Origin: Sphingomonas abaci | GTDB taxonomy: Bacteria > Pseudomonadota > Alphaproteobacteria > Sphingomonadales > Sphingomonadaceae | Length of the DNA: 32,056 bases | Reading direction: 5' to 3' | Assembly: GCF_014199625.1 (NCBI RefSeq) | Contig: NZ_JACHNY010000017.1 | Coordinates: forward strand, 1-32,056 | Shown: piece after piece, positions 31,428 to 32,056 of the stretch | Numbering within the stretch: position 1 is the first letter of the stretch | Layout: each line of letters begins with the position of its first letter | Program-made: the position numbers and the translations under genes | Notes under the pieces: generated by a model | What the model was told of the DNA's origin: nothing | Database searches by the model: none | The model's input: the letters and a program-made list of their open reading frames with translations, nothing else

Positions 31428-31510
31428 GCAGGACTGTAGGTGATAAACGCCGGTTTCGATAGCTGCTCGCGGTGATGCAAGATGCCAGATCGTCATGCAG
31501 GACTATAGGT
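31428..31510. repeat. Direct repeat upstream of the glycosyltransferase gene
   Basis: GCAGGACTGTAGGT (31428-31441) and GCAGGACTATAGGT (31497-31510), 13 of 14 identical and 69 bp apart. Each is followed within 4-9 nt by CCGGTTTC. Possibly binding sites controlling the minus-strand operon. Confidence 0.45.
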
Positions 31511-31556
31511 TTGCCCGGTTTCAACCGAGATATCGGCGTCGGGTAGGTAGCCGTCG

Positions 31557-31694
31557 AAGTTCGCGCCGCGCACCTACAAGCTGCTGTTCGACATGGCAGG
31601 CTACCCGGATGCGAAGGCGGTGCCATTCTTCCCCGAGATCGATCCCGTGTTCCGCGTCACCGACCCTGCCGCGCACTACCATGTGCCGGTCTGA
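31557..31694 (+). pseudogene. Hydroxyisourate-hydrolase-like C-terminal remnant
   Basis: 45 codons reading KFAPRTYKLLFDMAGYPDAK, then AVPFFPEIDPVFRV, then TDPAAHYHVPV, then TGA at 31692-31694. This matches the end of transthyretin-like 5-hydroxyisourate hydrolases (YxLxFD; FFPEVxVxF; DPxxHYHVPL). The usual last stretch (LLSPxxYSTYRGS) is missing and no start is present, so it is a fragment, cut at both ends, that abuts the transposase-like element. Confidence 0.6.
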
Positions 31695-31754
31695 GCTGCC
31701 CCCTTCTGAGTGGTCCATCGACTATTACAGTCTGGACCAAGGAAGGGACGACGA

Positions 31755-31985
31755 ATGCCTGCGAAGAAGCACAAGCCCGAGGAGATTATCGGGAAGCTAC
31801 GTGAGGTTGAGATCATGCTGGGTCAGCACCGGTCGACGCAGCGCAAGGTGCCGTTCGGGGCAGATGACGAAGAGGCGCTGACCGAGGATATCATCGCCCT
31901 TGCCAGGCAGTACGGGCGCTACGGCTATCGCCGGGTGACGGCGCTGCTGCATGCGGCGGGTTGGTCGGTGAACCACATGGCGTAA
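31755..31985 (+). mobile_element. IS3-family transposase remnant with internal deletion
   Basis: 76-codon ORF that starts like an IS3-type orfA (MPAKKHKPEEIIGKLREVEI) and switches after about 25 residues to an orfB-like stretch (QRKVPFGADDEEALTEDIIA; QYGRYGYRRVTALLHAAGWS), then stops. The helix-turn-helix end of orfA and the DDE catalytic core are absent. The element is therefore a deleted, inactive copy. An AAGGAAGGG RBS precedes the ATG. Nearby TGGTCC...GGACCA (about 31707-31739) could be part of the terminal inverted repeat. Confidence 0.72.
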
Positions 31986-32040
31986 TCAGGAGCGGTGCTC
32001 GTTGGGATAGCCTGTCGTCCCCTGAAGAGGAGGACGGAAG

Positions 32041-32056
32041 ATGACCTGCTATGTTG
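32041..32056 (+). CDS. Start of a gene cut by the window edge
   Basis: ATG at 32041 (MTCYV...) with GAGGAGG ending 9 nt upstream. Only five residues are visible. The start resembles IS110-type transposases (M-x-Y-V-G-L-D), so it may be another insertion sequence, but this cannot be confirmed from the window. Confidence 0.35.

Larger units (their letters stand above)
31399..31754. other. Upstream region of the glycosyltransferase operon
   Basis: 356 nt holding a 14-bp direct repeat (31428-31510), the hydroxyisourate-hydrolase-like remnant (31557-31694) and the leader of the IS3-type element. The promoter for the minus-strand operon should lie here. Confidence 0.55.

Noticed and set aside
1..32056. 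CRISPR arrays, tRNA or rRNA genes
   Set aside because: No regularly spaced repeats or recognisable tRNA/rRNA sequence was seen by eye; a covariance-model scan would be needed to exclude tRNAs fully.

Overview
The window is GC-rich, densely coded DNA that looks like a sphingomonad-type alphaproteobacterium (Sphingomonas/Sphingobium group). This is inferred from the gene families, the codon bias and the mix of genes; there is no rRNA or other marker gene. No tRNA, rRNA or CRISPR array was seen. Most of the window encodes a chemical and oxidative-stress programme centred on formaldehyde. The right part is mosaic, with broken gene remnants and transposase fragments.

Left region (1-4650): a small TraR/DksA-type zinc-finger gene, then a minus-strand operon for a cyanide-insensitive-type bd quinol oxidase (cydA, cydB and a 38-aa DUF2474 subunit gene missed by ORF length cut-offs), followed by a bestrophin-like channel gene. 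A formaldehyde-sensing repressor gene, frmR, is divergent from it. Near-identical 17-bp elements of the form ATACT-C7-AGTAT lie upstream of the TraR-like gene, cydA, frmR and (twice, as a large inverted repeat) frmA. At three of these promoters the element fills the spacer between recognisable -35 and -10 boxes. This points to a FrmR regulon that includes a terminal oxidase as well as detoxification enzymes.

Middle region (4900-21110): a LysR regulator, an SDR oxidoreductase and glutathione-independent formaldehyde dehydrogenase (fdhA). Then comes a long plus-strand array: frmA (glutathione-dependent formaldehyde dehydrogenase), a VOC protein, S-formylglutathione hydrolase, NDH-2, a DUF3422 membrane protein, a UvrB paralogue and a UvrA2-like protein that appears to lack the UvrB-binding insert. 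Next are a DyP peroxidase with an encapsulin-loading tail, its encapsulin shell protein, and a membrane-anchored PRC-barrel protein. Formaldehyde would be oxidised by two independent routes, its DNA damage could be handled by the Uvr pair, and electrons would pass through NDH-2 and quinol to the bd oxidase. The linkage of these roles is inference.

Right region (21111-32056): a gene-poor stretch, a lipoprotein, a tandem ABM-domain protein coupled to a 48-aa microprotein, an aldo/keto reductase remnant, a third FDH-like zinc dehydrogenase, a broken MHYT-domain gene, a large-subunit catalase (katE), and a tightly overlapping four-gene operon (glycosyltransferase, acyl-CoA-dehydrogenase-like, PIG-L deacetylase, methyltransferase) of unknown product. 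The window ends in a hydroxyisourate-hydrolase-like remnant, an internally deleted IS3-type transposase and the first codons of another gene.
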